A stretch of DNA of 64,000 nucleotides, from the NCBI RefSeq assembly GCF_002101885.1, contig NZ_LQPS01000038.1, positions 23,450 to 87,449 on the forward strand, written 5' to 3'. The translations under genes and the position numbers were made by a program. Every line of letters begins with the position of its first letter. Position 1 is the stretch's first letter. The stretch comes from Mycolicibacter senuensis (GTDB taxonomy: Bacteria > Actinomycetota > Actinomycetes > Mycobacteriales > Mycobacteriaceae). Of the stretch, positions 42,678 to 52,479 are shown one piece after another. Under the pieces are notes generated by a model that was not told where the DNA came from, searched no databases, and saw nothing but the letters and a program-made list of their open reading frames with translations.

Positions 42678-44156
42678 GTGAGCAGGATCGGGGCCGACGA
42701 ACTGCGGGACGCGGTATTGGACCACGGCTCGTTCATCAGCTGGGACGACGAGCCGCTGGCTTTGCCGATCAGCGACGATTATGCCGCCGAACTGGCCGCC
42801 GCCCGGGCCGCCACCGGCGGCGACGAGGCGGTCATCACCGGCGAGGGCCGGGTGGGCGGGCGCCGGGTCGCGGTGATCGCCAGCGACTTCGACTTCCTGG
42901 CCGGCTCGATCGGGGTGGCGGCCGCCGAGCGGATCACCACCGCGATCCAGCGGGCCACCACCCAACGGCTGCCGCTGCTGGCCTCTCCGAGCTCGGGCGG
43001 CACCCGGATGCAGGAGGGCACCGTCGCCTTCCTGCAGATGGTCAAGATCGCCGCCGCCATCGAGCTGCACAAACGCGCCCACCTGCCCTACCTGGTCTAC
43101 CTGCGCCACCCCACCACCGGTGGAGTGTTCGCCTCCTGGGGATCGCTCGGGCACATCACGCTGGCCGAGCCGGGGGCGCTGGTGGGTTTCCTGGGTCCGC
43201 GGGTCTACGAACAGCTCTACGGCGCACCGTTCCCGCCCGGCATCCAGACCGCCGAGAACCTTCAGGCCCACGGCGTGATCGACGGCGTGATCCCGGTGAA
43301 GTGGCTGCGGCGCACCTGCTCCCGGGCATTGAAGGTGATGCTCGACGACCCCGCGCCGCCACCCGCGAGCCCGGCCTGCGAGCCGATACCCGATCTGCCG
43401 GCCTGGGACTCGGTGTGCGCGTCACGGCGCCCGGATCGGCCCGGCGTGGGTTTTCTGCTGCGACACGGCGCCACCGAACGGGTTTTCCTGTCGGGCACGG
43501 GAAGCGCCGAACGCGGCGCCACCATGCTGCTGGCGTTGGCCCGCTTCGGCGGTCAGCCCGCGGTGGTGCTGGGGCAGTTGCGGGGCCCGGACCGGCTCAC
43601 CGATCCGATCGCGCTGCAAGACGCCCGGCGCGGCATGGCGTTGGCCGAGGACTTGCGGCTGCCGCTGGTGCTGGCCATCGACACCCCGGGGCCCGCGTTG
43701 TCGGTGGAGGCCGAACAGGGCGGGCTGGCCGGGCAGATCGCGGCGTGCCTGGCAGAGCTGGTCACGCTGGACGTGCCGACGGTGTCGGTGCTACTCGGCC
43801 AGGGCAGCGGCGGGCCCGCGTTGGCGATGGTGCCGGCGGATCGGGTGTTGGCGTCGCTCCACGGCTGGCTGGCGCCGCTGCCTCCGGAGGGTGCCAGCGC
43901 CATCGTGTTCCGCGACACCGAACACGCCCCGGAACTGTCGGACGCGCAGGGCATCCGCTCGGCGGACCTGAAGGCGCACGGGATCGTCGACGTGATCGTG
44001 CCCGAACATCCCGACGCCGCCGCCGAGCCGATCGACTTCGCCAAACGCATGTCGCGGGCCATCGCCGTGGAGCTCGACGCGTTGCGGAGGACGCCCGCCG
44101 AGGCTCGGCTGAGCACCAGGCTGGAGCGCTACCGGCGGATCGGGCTGCCGAGCTGA
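42678..44156 (+). CDS. accD3: AccD3, carboxyltransferase-type acyl-CoA carboxylase subunit
   Basis: A 492-residue protein with N-terminal (AVITGEGRVGGRRVAVIASDFDFLAGSIGVAAAERI, SSGGTRMQEGTVAFLQM) and C-terminal carboxyltransferase halves (GQPAVVLGQLRG, LPLVLAIDTPGPALSVEAEQGGLAGQIA, VSVLLGQGSGGPALAMVPADRVLA). It corresponds to Rv0904c (AccD3) and resembles combined bacterial AccA/AccD-type subunits. Its in vivo carboxylase role is less clear than that of AccD4-6. It begins at GTG without a ribosome site, consistent with a leaderless mRNA from the shared palindrome. Confidence 0.9.
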   Translation: MSRIGADELRDAVLDHGSFISWDDEPLALPISDDYAAELAAARAATGGDEAVITGEGRVGGRRVAVIASDFDFLAGSIGVAAAERITTAIQRATTQRLPLLASPSSGGTRMQEGTVAFLQMVKIAAAIELHKRAHLPYLVYLRHPTTGGVFASWGSLGHITLAEPGALVGFLGPRVYEQLYGAPFPPGIQTAENLQAHGVIDGVIPVKWLRRTCSRALKVMLDDPAPPPASPACEPIPDLPAWDSVCASRRPDRPGVGFLLRHGATERVFLSGTGSAERGATMLLALARFGGQPAVVLGQLRGPDRLTDPIALQDARRGMALAEDLRLPLVLAIDTPGPALSVEAEQGGLAGQIAACLAELVTLDVPTVSVLLGQGSGGPALAMVPADRVLASLHGWLAPLPPEGASAIVFRDTEHAPELSDAQGIRSADLKAHGIVDVIVPEHPDAAAEPIDFAKRMSRAIAVELDALRRTPAEARLSTRLERYRRIGLPS

Positions 44157-44165
44157 GCGCGAAAG

Positions 44166-45020
44166 CTAACCGGCGGTGATCATTCCCACCGCCACCGCGG
44201 CCAGCACCATTCCGGCGACCTGACGGGGACGCACCCGCTCCCGCAGTACGGCCACCGCCAACACCACGGTGGCGGCCGGATACAGCGAGATCAGCACGCT
44301 GGCCAGGGACAGCAACGACAGCTGCAGCGCGAACAGCATGGTGACGTTGGCGGCGGTGTCCAGCAGTGCGATCACCAGCGCCAGCCGCAGCGGCGTCCCC
44401 GTCGGCAGCCGCAGATTGCGGCTGGCGGCCGCGACGATCAGCACCAGCACGGTGGCCGCGCCGCGCGCGAACAGCAACGGCCACAGTCCGGCGTCGGGCG
44501 GGGTGCGATCCAGGACGACGAAGTTCAACCCCAGGGCCACCCCCGAGGCGATCGTCAACCAGATCGCCCCGCGGGTCAGCCGCTGCCGGCTACCGCCGTC
44601 GCCGGCGTGCCAGCTGATCAACACCACAGCGGCCAATGCCACCGCGATGCCTGCACTGGCCAGCATGCCGGGCCGCTCCCCCAGCGCCCGTCCGATGCAC
44701 ACCGGCACGCTGGCATCCACCACCGCCGCCAGCGGCGAGACCACCGAGATCGGGCCGGCAGTCATCGCCGCGTAGAACCACCAGACACCCAGGGCCTGGC
44801 TGAGTCCGCCGAGCACGCCCAGCATTACGGCGCCCGGCGTGATGTGGCCGCCGCCGATCATCGCGAGCGCTCCCAGCATCACCATCGAGACCGGGGTGGA
44901 CACCAACAACACCCGCAGCGCGGCAACCCGCCGCGACGCGACGCCGCCGACGAAGTCGCTGATCCCGAAACTGGTGGCCGACGCCAACGCCAACCCCTGG
45001 GCGGCCGGGGAGCCGATCAC
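44166..45020 (-). CDS. EamA/DMT-superfamily transporter
   Basis: A 284-residue protein with ten predicted helices in two repeats (SATSFGISDFVGGVASRRVA... and GAIWLTIASGVALGLNFVVLD...). EamA hallmarks are visible: FYAAMTAGPISVVSPLAAV and LLSLASVLISLYPAATVVLAVAVLRERV. Members export metabolites or amino acids; the substrate is unknown. It is convergent with accD3 (9-bp gap). Confidence 0.85.
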   Translation of the reverse strand: MIGSPAAQGLALASATSFGISDFVGGVASRRVAALRVLLVSTPVSMVMLGALAMIGGGHITPGAVMLGVLGGLSQALGVWWFYAAMTAGPISVVSPLAAVVDASVPVCIGRALGERPGMLASAGIAVALAAVVLISWHAGDGGSRQRLTRGAIWLTIASGVALGLNFVVLDRTPPDAGLWPLLFARGAATVLVLIVAAASRNLRLPTGTPLRLALVIALLDTAANVTMLFALQLSLLSLASVLISLYPAATVVLAVAVLRERVRPRQVAGMVLAAVAVGMITAG

Positions 45021-45106
45021 GCCACGACCCTATGCGCCATGGCGAGAAGCGTAAGTGTGCGGGCAGTCTCGAACCGCCGGCGTTTGCGGGATCTTTGCGG
45101 CCGATC

Positions 45107-46861
45107 TCAGGTCAACGAGCGCCGCCAGGCGTCGTGCAAGGCGGCGTAATGCCCCTCGGCACGGATCAAGTCGGCCGGTGGCCCGTCTTCGACGACGGAC
45201 CCGTCCTCGATCACCAGCACCCGGTCGGCGATCTCGACGGTGGAGAGCCGGTGGGCGATCACCAGCGCGGTCCGCCGGGACAACACCGTGCGCAACGCCT
45301 TTTGCACCATCCGCTCGCCGGGAATGTCCAACGCTGAGGTCGCCTCGTCCAGGATCAGCACCGCCGGGTCGGCGAGGAACGCCCGCGCGAACGCGACCAG
45401 CTGACGCTGGCCCGCCGACAGCCGGCCGCCGCGCTTGGCCACGTCAGTGTCATAGCCTTCCGGCAAGGCGGCGATGAACGGCTCGGCGCCCACGCTGGCC
45501 GCGGCGGCGACCACCTCGGCGTCGGTCGCCTCGGGACGACCGAAACGGATGTTGTCTGCGAGCGTCCCGGAGAACAGGAAGTTCTCCTGGGTCACCATCA
45601 CCACATGCCGGCGCAGCTCCGCCTGCGTGAGATCACGCAGGTCGACGCCGTCGAGCCGCACCGAGCCCGATGCCGGGTCGTGGAACCGGGCGATCAGCTT
45701 GGCGATGGTCGTCTTGCCCGCACCGGTGCTGCCGACCAACGCCACCGTCTGGCCGGCCGGGATACTCAACGACAGTCCGGCCAGCACCGGTGCATCGGCC
45801 CGGTAGCCGAAACACACATCGCGCAAGGCGATCTCGCCGCGCACCTCCGCGAGGGCGACCGGAACGTCGGGGTCGGCGACTCCGACTTTCTCGGCGAGCA
45901 CCGCGGCCAGTTTCTCCAGCGCCGAGGTCGCCGATTGAAAGGTGTTGAGGAATTGGGTGATCTCCTGCATCGGGTCGAAGAACATCCGCAGGTAGAGCAG
46001 GAATGCGGTGAACGTCCCGATCGTCATGTGCCCGTGCAGGACTCGCCAGCCGCCGTAGAGCACCACCATCCCGGTGGTGAGGTTGCCGACCAGTTTGACG
46101 CCCGGCGAGAAGACGGCGACCAGTTTGAACGCCTTCTCGTTGACGGCGCGGTAGCGGTCGGCGACTCCCGCGAAGAGTTCGGCGTTGCGTGCTTCGCGCC
46201 GGTAGGCCTGCACCGCCTTGATACCGGTCATGGTCTCGACGAACTGCACGATCACCCGCGCAGCGTGTTCCCGCACCGCGGTGTAGGTCTTCGACGACTC
46301 GGTTCTGAACCAGCGCAGCAACGCCACCAGCACCGGGAATGCGCCCAGGCACATCAGGCCCAGCCGCCAGTCCAGCACGACCAGCAGCACCGCGGTGCCG
46401 GCCAGCGTCAGCACGGCACTGACCAGACTGTCGAACCCGCCCAGCAGCATCTCCTGGATCGCGTCGACGTCGTTGGTCAGCCGGCTGACCACCCGCCCCG
46501 AGGTGTAGCGGTCGTGAAAGCCGACGTCGAGGCGCTGGAAGTGCCGGAACACCCGTCGCCGCAGCTCCAGCAGCACCCGCTGGCCGATCCGGCCCGACCA
46601 CTGCAGGAACAGGATGCGGCTGCCGGCCTGCACGAGCACCACCGCACCCAGCGCGACGATGATCGCCGTCAGCACCCGCGTCGAGCCGTCGCTTATCGGC
46701 GGGATTCCCCGGTCGATACCGCGCTGCGCCAGCATCGGAACCGCAAGGCGGGCAGCGTTTTCCACCACCACGATCAACGCCAGCAACACAACCGCCACGC
46801 GGTGCGGACGCAGCAGCGACCACAGCACGGCGCGCGCCGCGGCCCGGCTCGGGGCCGTCAT
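45107..46861 (-). CDS. ABC exporter half-transporter with the canonical ATP site
   Basis: A 584-residue type-IV ABC exporter half: six membrane helices (~25-300), then an NBD with Walker A VGSTGAGKTT, signature RLSAGQRQ, Walker B AVLILDEATSALD (catalytic Glu present) and the H-loop AHRLST. With its upstream neighbour it forms a heterodimeric exporter in which one site is degenerate, like TM287/288 or mycobacterial Rv1272c-Rv1273c. Substrate unknown (lipid, drug or peptide). Its ATG overlaps the preceding stop (ATGA), giving coupled synthesis of both halves. Confidence 0.9.
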   Translation of the reverse strand: MTAPSRAAARAVLWSLLRPHRVAVVLLALIVVVENAARLAVPMLAQRGIDRGIPPISDGSTRVLTAIIVALGAVVLVQAGSRILFLQWSGRIGQRVLLELRRRVFRHFQRLDVGFHDRYTSGRVVSRLTNDVDAIQEMLLGGFDSLVSAVLTLAGTAVLLVVLDWRLGLMCLGAFPVLVALLRWFRTESSKTYTAVREHAARVIVQFVETMTGIKAVQAYRREARNAELFAGVADRYRAVNEKAFKLVAVFSPGVKLVGNLTTGMVVLYGGWRVLHGHMTIGTFTAFLLYLRMFFDPMQEITQFLNTFQSATSALEKLAAVLAEKVGVADPDVPVALAEVRGEIALRDVCFGYRADAPVLAGLSLSIPAGQTVALVGSTGAGKTTIAKLIARFHDPASGSVRLDGVDLRDLTQAELRRHVVMVTQENFLFSGTLADNIRFGRPEATDAEVVAAAASVGAEPFIAALPEGYDTDVAKRGGRLSAGQRQLVAFARAFLADPAVLILDEATSALDIPGERMVQKALRTVLSRRTALVIAHRLSTVEIADRVLVIEDGSVVEDGPPADLIRAEGHYAALHDAWRRSLT

Positions 46862-48645
46862 CGCCGCGCCCAGTCGACAAGGTGTTCGGTGCCGTCGTCG
46901 AGTTCGTCGTCGGCGGCCAGCAGGTAGCGGTACCGGGGCACCGTCGCCAGCAGTTCGGCGTGGGTGCCGACGGCTGTGATGGCCCCGTCCTCCAACAACG
47001 CCACCCGGTCGGCCAGCGCCACCGTCGAGGCCCGGTTGGCCACCACGATCGCGGTGATCGGCGGCCGACCGTCGGCGCCGCGCAGCACGCGGCGCAACGC
47101 CGACGTCACGGCGGCCTCGGTGTGCACATCCAGTGCCGACAGGGTGTCGTCGAGCACCAGGACCGCCGGCACGGCCACCAGGGCCCGGGCCAGCGACAGC
47201 CGTTGACGCTGCCCACCCGACAGGCTCATCCCCTGCTCGCCGATGCGGGTGTCGAGGCCCGACGGCAGGTCATAGACGAAATCAGCCGAAACCGTCGATA
47301 TCGCGCTGGCCAGCTCCGCGTCGCTCGCATCGGGCCGGCCGAGTCGCAGATTCTCGGCCACCGACATGGAGAACAGCGTGGGGTCGTCGAAGGCGGTGAC
47401 CACCGCCGAACGCAACGCGCCCAGCGTCAGCGAACGGATGTCACGCCCGCCGATCAGGATCTGCCCCTCGGATGCGTCGTAGAGCCGCGACAGCAGCATC
47501 GCCAGCACCGACTTGCCGGATCCGGTGGCGCCCACCACGGCGACGGTCTCGCCGGCTTCGACGGTGAGATCGACCCCGCGCAGCACCCAGGAGCCGTCGG
47601 GACCCGAATCACCGAAGCGGAACCCGACGTCGCGCAGCTCCAGGCGCCCGGACGGCGGCACCGGATCGTCGCCGTCGGTGATCTCGATGGGCGCGTCGAA
47701 GATCTCGGTGACCCGGTCGGCGGCGGTCATCGCCTCCTGGGTCGCCGACAGCAGAAAACCCAGCGACGACACCGGCCACACCAGCGACAGCATCAGCGTG
47801 ATGAAGGCGACCAGAGTGCCCATCGTGACCAGGTGGTGTCCGGCCGCGTACGCACCGACCGCCAGCACCACGATCAGCGTGAGGTTGGGGATCACCTCCA
47901 GCAGTGTCCAGAACTTCGACGTCACCACCACCTTGTCGACGCCCAGGTCGCGCAGCCTGGTGGCCTGCGCGTCGAACCGGGCGAACACGTGGTCCTCGCG
48001 GCCGAACGCCTTGATCGTGCGCAGCCCCGCCGCCGATTCCTCGACATCGGTGGCCACCTGGCCCGCCTGATCCTGGGCCCGCCGCGACAGCCGGGTGTAT
48101 TGGCGCCGGAAATGCTGCACCGTCAGCGTCACCGGCACCATCGACACGCAGGCGACTACGCCCAGCGGCCAGTACAGCAACAGCAAAATGGTCGTCACCG
48201 CGACGATCTGCAACGTGTTGAGCACCAGGAACACCAGTACGAATGCCAGAAACCGGCGGATGGTGGCCAGGTCGTTCATGATCCGCGACAGCAACTGCCC
48301 GGACTGCCAGCGCCCGTGGAAGGTCATCGGCAGCACCTGCAGCCGGGCGTAGAGGTCCTTGCGGAGGTCGGCTTCGACGCCCATGGTGGCGTGCGCGACC
48401 AGCCAGCGCCGCACGAACCACAGCACCGCCTCGCCGACCCCGAGCGCGGTGGCCGCCGTCCCGAGCACCCACAACCCGGGCTGGTCACGGTGGGCCACCG
48501 GCCCGTCGATGACGGCCTTGGTGACCAGCGGGATCGTGACGGTGGCACCGAGGCTCACGACGGCCACCGTGATCATGGTGATCCACCTCGCCCGGTAGGG
48601 CCGCAGATACGGCAGCAGGCTGCGCAACGCGGACGCCGGCTTCAC
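46858..48645 (-). CDS. ABC exporter half-transporter with a degenerate ATP site
   Basis: A 595-residue type-IV exporter half: six membrane helices, then NBD with Walker A VGATGSGKSV, signature SLSGGQRQ and Walker B VLVLDDTLSALD, in which the catalytic Glu is Asp; the H-loop position reads VVANRAST, lacking the His. This is the non-hydrolysing partner of the downstream gene. GTG 48645 is chosen because AAGG lies 8-9 nt upstream and it starts at the family N-terminus (VKPASALRSLLPYLRPYR). It diverges from prrA across 69 bp. Confidence 0.88.
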   Translation of the reverse strand: MKPASALRSLLPYLRPYRARWITMITVAVVSLGATVTIPLVTKAVIDGPVAHRDQPGLWVLGTAATALGVGEAVLWFVRRWLVAHATMGVEADLRKDLYARLQVLPMTFHGRWQSGQLLSRIMNDLATIRRFLAFVLVFLVLNTLQIVAVTTILLLLYWPLGVVACVSMVPVTLTVQHFRRQYTRLSRRAQDQAGQVATDVEESAAGLRTIKAFGREDHVFARFDAQATRLRDLGVDKVVVTSKFWTLLEVIPNLTLIVVLAVGAYAAGHHLVTMGTLVAFITLMLSLVWPVSSLGFLLSATQEAMTAADRVTEIFDAPIEITDGDDPVPPSGRLELRDVGFRFGDSGPDGSWVLRGVDLTVEAGETVAVVGATGSGKSVLAMLLSRLYDASEGQILIGGRDIRSLTLGALRSAVVTAFDDPTLFSMSVAENLRLGRPDASDAELASAISTVSADFVYDLPSGLDTRIGEQGMSLSGGQRQRLSLARALVAVPAVLVLDDTLSALDVHTEAAVTSALRRVLRGADGRPPITAIVVANRASTVALADRVALLEDGAITAVGTHAELLATVPRYRYLLAADDELDDGTEHLVDWARR

Positions 48646-48714
48646 CCAACCGACCTTAGATCGACGGCGGCGACCCGCGGCGCATCCCTCGCTTGATGGC
48701 AATGTTCAGGCAAA

Positions 48715-49434
48715 ATGGCGGCCATGAACAATCCCGCCAACGCTGCCGCCTCCCCCCGGGTATTGGTGGTCGACGACGACTCCGATGTGCTCGCCTCGCT
48801 GGAACGCGGACTGCGACTGTCCGGATTCGAAGTGGCGACGGCGGCCGACGGCGCAGAAGCGTTGCGCAGCGCCAAGGAGACCCGCCCGGACGCGATCGTG
48901 CTCGACATCAACATGCCGGTGCTCGACGGCGTGAGCGTGGTGACGGCACTGCGGGCGATGGGCGATGACGTGCCCGTCTGCGTGCTGTCCGCGCGCAGTT
49001 CGGTCGACGACCGGGTCGCCGGTCTGGAGGCCGGCGCCGACGACTACCTGGTCAAGCCGTTCGTGCTCGCCGAGTTGGTGGCCCGGGTACGGGCGATGCT
49101 GCGGCGGCGCGGGTCGGCGGCCAGCTCGTCGTCGGAGACCATCACGGTGGGCCCGCTGGAGGTCGACATCCCGGGCCGGCGCGCCCGGGTCAAGGGTGTC
49201 GACGTGGACCTGACCAAGCGCGAGTTCGATCTGTTGGCCGTGCTCGCCGAGCACAAGACCGCGGTGCTGTCCCGCGCCCAGCTGCTCGAGCTGGTCTGGG
49301 GCTATGACTTCGCCGCCGACACCAACGTCGTCGACGTGTTCATCGGCTACCTGCGACGCAAGCTGGAAGCCGGCGGAGCGCCACGGCTGCTGCACACCGT
49401 CCGCGGGGTCGGATTCGTCCTGCGAACGCAGTGA
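48715..49434 (+). CDS. prrA: response regulator PrrA
   Basis: A 239-residue OmpR-type response regulator, nearly identical along its length to M. tuberculosis PrrA: receiver domain ([22 protein letters not shown], phosphorylated Asp 64 in [21 protein letters not shown]) and winged-helix output domain ([48 protein letters not shown]). PrrA is essential in pathogens and controls ammonium, hypoxia and respiration genes. Two possible ATGs lie three codons apart. The stop overlaps the GTG that opens the prrB frame. Confidence 0.96.
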   Translation: MAAMNNPANAAASPRVLVVDDDSDVLASLERGLRLSGFEVATAADGAEALRSAKETRPDAIVLDINMPVLDGVSVVTALRAMGDDVPVCVLSARSSVDDRVAGLEAGADDYLVKPFVLAELVARVRAMLRRRGSAASSSSETITVGPLEVDIPGRRARVKGVDVDLTKREFDLLAVLAEHKTAVLSRAQLLELVWGYDFAADTNVVDVFIGYLRRKLEAGGAPRLLHTVRGVGFVLRTQ

Positions 49435-49442
49435 GGACCACC

Positions 49443-50786
49443 ATGAACGTCATGAACATGCTGCGGCGGGTCGTCGCTCGAACCCCGTCGCTGCGGACCC
49501 GGGTGGTGCTGGCGACGGCCATCGGCACCGCGATCGTGACGGTCATCATCGGCGCCATCGTCTGGGTCGGGATCACCAACGACCGCAAGTACTGGCTGGA
49601 CCGTCGGCTCGACGAGGCGGCCGGTCTGACGGTCCCGCTCATCGGCCTGGGTGAGCTGCCCCGCGCGGCCGGCGGGACCGACGCCGTGATCACGCTGCGC
49701 CGGGCAGGCGAGGTGACGTCGAACTCCGCGGTGGTGCTGCCAGAGCTGGAGGCGGGATACGCCGACACCGAGATCGACGGCGTGCGCTACCGGGTGCGCA
49801 CCGTCGACATTCCCGGACCGGGTCCGCGGTCACTGGCGGTCGGCGCCACCTACGAGGCCACCATCGCCGACACCAACAACCTGCACCGCCGGGTGCTGCT
49901 GCTGTGCACGTTCGCGATCGGCGCGGCCGCGGTGCTGGGCTGGCTGCTGGCGGCGTTCGCGGTACGGCCATTGCGAAGGCTGGCCCAGCAGGCCCGGTCG
50001 ATCGACGCCGGCGACGAACGACCGGAGATCGAGGTGCGCGGGGCCAGCGAGGCCGTCGAGATCGCCGAGGCGATGCGCGGGATGCTGCAGCGGATCTGGA
50101 CCGAACAGGACCGCACCAAAGAGGCCCTGGCGTCCGCCCGCGACTTCGCCGCGGTGTCCTCGCATGAGCTGCGCACGCCGCTGACCGCCATGCGCACCAA
50201 CCTCGAGGTGCTGACGACACTCGACCTGCCCGAAGACCAGCGCAAAGAAGTCCTCAGCGACGTCGTTCGCACCCAGTCGCGGATCGAGGCGACCCTGTCG
50301 GCCCTGGAGCGGCTGGCCCAGGGGGAACTGTCCACCGCCGACGATCAGGTCCCGGTCGACATCACCGAACTGCTCGACCGGGCGGCGCACGACGCGATGC
50401 GGGTCTTCCCGGAACTGAACGTCTCCCTGGTTCCGTCACCCACCTGCATCATCGTCGGGCTACCGGCCGGGTTGCGGCTGGCGGTGGACAACGCGATCGC
50501 CAACGCGGTCAAGCACGGCGGCGCTAACCAGGTGCAACTGTCGGCGGTCACGTCCCGGGCGGGCGTCGAGATCGCCATCGACGACAACGGCAGCGGGGTT
50601 CCCGAAGAGGAGCGCCAGGTGGTGTTCGAGCGGTTCTCCCGCGGGTCGACGGCATCGCATTCCGGGTCCGGTCTCGGGCTGGCGCTGGTGGCTCAGCAGG
50701 CCGGACTGCACGGCGGCACGGCGACCCTGGAGGACAGCCCGATGGGCGGGGTGCGGCTGATGCTGCGACTGCCGCCGCCGCGCTGA
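49443..50786 (+). CDS. prrB: sensor histidine kinase PrrB
   Basis: A 447-residue kinase: first helix ~20-45, an ~100-residue extracytoplasmic sensor region, second helix ~150-172, HAMP (VRPLRRLAQQARSIDAGDE), dimerisation helix with SSHELRTP (His ~241), and ATP lid motifs NAIANAVKHGG, DDNGSGVP, SGSGLGLAL. It matches M. tuberculosis PrrB closely. The ATG at 49443 follows AGGACCACC; the frame also opens at a GTG overlapping the prrA stop, and an ATG at 49452 matches the M. tuberculosis start, so the exact start is uncertain by a few codons. Confidence 0.95.
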   Translation: MNVMNMLRRVVARTPSLRTRVVLATAIGTAIVTVIIGAIVWVGITNDRKYWLDRRLDEAAGLTVPLIGLGELPRAAGGTDAVITLRRAGEVTSNSAVVLPELEAGYADTEIDGVRYRVRTVDIPGPGPRSLAVGATYEATIADTNNLHRRVLLLCTFAIGAAAVLGWLLAAFAVRPLRRLAQQARSIDAGDERPEIEVRGASEAVEIAEAMRGMLQRIWTEQDRTKEALASARDFAAVSSHELRTPLTAMRTNLEVLTTLDLPEDQRKEVLSDVVRTQSRIEATLSALERLAQGELSTADDQVPVDITELLDRAAHDAMRVFPELNVSLVPSPTCIIVGLPAGLRLAVDNAIANAVKHGGANQVQLSAVTSRAGVEIAIDDNGSGVPEEERQVVFERFSRGSTASHSGSGLGLALVAQQAGLHGGTATLEDSPMGGVRLMLRLPPPR

Positions 50787-50802
50787 GCCCACCCGCCGGC
50801 CG

Positions 50803-51144
50803 TCAGGTCTGCTCGCGCCGACTGTCCCAGCGTCGGAAGCCGGCCGCCGCGGCCGTCTGCTCGTCCTTGAACCACACTTCGGCGATCGTCGCCCCGTAGG
50901 ACGGGCTGTCCGGGCTGTGGTAGAGCATCGAGTCCTCGTTGCCCTTGATGGCCCATCCGGCCGGACCGCTGCCGCCCGCGCCGGCCCGCGCCGATCCTTC
51001 ACCGTAGGGCGCACCCGCGGCGGCACCACCCGATGCCGTCGACATCGGCACCTCGCGGTTGACCCGCCGAATGGCGAAGGCGAATGTCAGCGTCAGCCCC
51101 AACAGAAATGACAAGCCCATCAGCGAGCAATTGGCGCCGTGCAT
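50803..51144 (-). CDS. arfC: ArfC, third protein of the OmpATb operon
   Basis: A 113-residue protein: an N-terminal helix (LMGLSFLLGLTLTFAFAI), a short variable linker, and the conserved tail YGEGSARAGAGGSGPAGWAIKGNEDSMLYHSPDSPSYGATIAEVWFKDEQTAA, which matches ArfC (Rv0901); its linker is shorter than in M. tuberculosis. ArfA, B and C together are needed for ammonia secretion and adaptation to acid. Its ATG overlaps the arfB stop (TGATG). Confidence 0.88.
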   Translation of the reverse strand: MHGANCSLMGLSFLLGLTLTFAFAIRRVNREVPMSTASGGAAAGAPYGEGSARAGAGGSGPAGWAIKGNEDSMLYHSPDSPSYGATIAEVWFKDEQTAAAAGFRRWDSRREQT

Positions 51145-51296
51145 CAGTCGGCTCCCATCTCACGCGGGCCGGGTAGGGCCGCAATGGCGTCTTCTCGGCT
51201 GGTGCGGCGGATCGACACCACCGTCAGTAGCCAGGCGATCGCCGAACCCACCACGAATGCCAGCAGGTACCACAGCCACTGCATGACGAAATCCAT
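51144..51296 (-). CDS. arfB: ArfB, small membrane protein of the OmpATb operon
   Basis: A 50-residue protein, MDFVMQWLWYLLAFVVGSAI... with a single helix (~5-27) followed by VSIRRTSREDAIAALPGPREMGAD. Size, position and single-pass form match ArfB (Rv0900). AAGGAG lies 9 nt upstream of the ATG and 4 nt after the arfA stop. The stop overlaps the arfC start. It is short enough to be missed by length-filtered gene callers. Confidence 0.88.
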   Translation of the reverse strand: MDFVMQWLWYLLAFVVGSAIAWLLTVVSIRRTSREDAIAALPGPREMGAD

Positions 51297-51308
51297 CGGA
51301 GATTCTCC

Positions 51309-52379
51309 TTAGCTAACCGTGATCGCGACACGACGGTTCTGGGCGCGTCCGTCCGGTGTCGCGTTGCTGGCGACCGGGTCGGCCGGCCCGAACCCCTTGG
51401 CGGTGACGCTGCTCGCCGGAACACCCTGGGCGACAAGGAAGTCGGCGACCGACTTGGCCCGGTCAGCACTCAACGGCACGTTGATGCCATCGTTGCCGGT
51501 GTTGTCGGTGTAACCGCTGACCGTCACCTGGGCGCTGCGGCAACCCTTGAGCGACTCCGCGACCCGACTCAGTTGCTGTCGGGTGCCCGGCGACAGGGTG
51601 TAACCGTTGGTCACGAACGTGACGGGCGTGGCCATCAACGCGGCGACGTCGGCTTGCAGGGTGCCGCAGTCGCCGACCGGGGCAGGAGCCGGTGAAGCGC
51701 TGGTCGGCGGCTGTTTCGGAGCCGGCGAGGCGGGCGCCGCAGGCGTCGGGGCCGCGGGTCTGGGAGCCCCCGGCGCATCAGGCAGGACCAGAATGTCGTT
51801 GGAGATCACCAGATTCGGCCAGGCCGCCTGCGCGGCCGCCTCGACGGCCGACTCGACCGCACCGGAAGGTGCGGTGCCGATCAGCCTGACGGTGCCACCG
51901 CTGATCTTGAATTTGAAGTCCGGCATGGTCACCGAGGCCTTGAACACCGATCCCAGGGCGGCGGCGTCGGGCACCTTGACACCCGGTTTGATGTTGAGGT
52001 TGTCCACCAATTGCACACCATTGCCGTACAACCCCTTGAGCATGTCGATCAATCCGGCCCGCGTGGCGGTGTCGGGAAGGTCGCCGTTGAGGGTGATGAC
52101 ATTGCCGTTGCGCAGAATCGACAACGGAGCAAACGATATTCCCGGCGCATTCGCCTCCGGCGCAGCCGACATCGAAAGTGACGGAACGGGGATCTCGGGC
52201 AGGGGGGCGTCGCCTGCGGTGATGCCGATGCTGTCTCGATCTGCCACTCCCACTCCGATCAATGCGAGTAGCAACGGAATTGCCGCCAAGGCCAGCAGCC
52301 ATCCGGGGCCGAGGGGTCCACGGTAAAAGCGCGATTCCGTTCGCCAGCCGGTCACGGTCCGGTTTTCGGAGCCCGGCAT
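51309..52379 (-). CDS. arfA: ArfA (OmpATb): membrane anchor, BON-type repeats and OmpA domain
   Basis: A 356-residue protein: cytoplasmic Arg-rich start, one helix (GWLLALAAIPLLLALIGVGV, ~27-46), a BON-type region (~80-200; LSILRNGNVITLNGDLPDTATRAGLIDML and TVRLIGTAPSGAVESAVEAAAQAAWP), a Pro/Ala-rich linker, and a C-terminal OmpA/peptidoglycan-binding domain (~235-356; VTVSGYTDNTGND, SADRAKSVADFL, GFGPADPVASN). It matches OmpATb/ArfA (Rv0899), which acts in acid and ammonia response. GAGGAGG precedes the ATG. A TACACT -10 candidate lies about 52 nt upstream. Confidence 0.95.
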   Translation of the reverse strand: MPGSENRTVTGWRTESRFYRGPLGPGWLLALAAIPLLLALIGVGVADRDSIGITAGDAPLPEIPVPSLSMSAAPEANAPGISFAPLSILRNGNVITLNGDLPDTATRAGLIDMLKGLYGNGVQLVDNLNIKPGVKVPDAAALGSVFKASVTMPDFKFKISGGTVRLIGTAPSGAVESAVEAAAQAAWPNLVISNDILVLPDAPGAPRPAAPTPAAPASPAPKQPPTSASPAPAPVGDCGTLQADVAALMATPVTFVTNGYTLSPGTRQQLSRVAESLKGCRSAQVTVSGYTDNTGNDGINVPLSADRAKSVADFLVAQGVPASSVTAKGFGPADPVASNATPDGRAQNRRVAITVS

Positions 52380-52479
52380 GGATCCTCCTCGGAGATCGAA
52401 AAAGCACCTCGTACCCAGGACACCGCGAGTGTATGAGCTCCGAATGACCCTCGGAAGTCTTCAGTCGATATTTGCGGAC

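Noticed and set aside
46882..48696. Long (604-codon) rightward frame opposite the ABC exporter
   Set aside because: Antisense shadow with low-complexity composition; the exporter on the other strand has all motifs.
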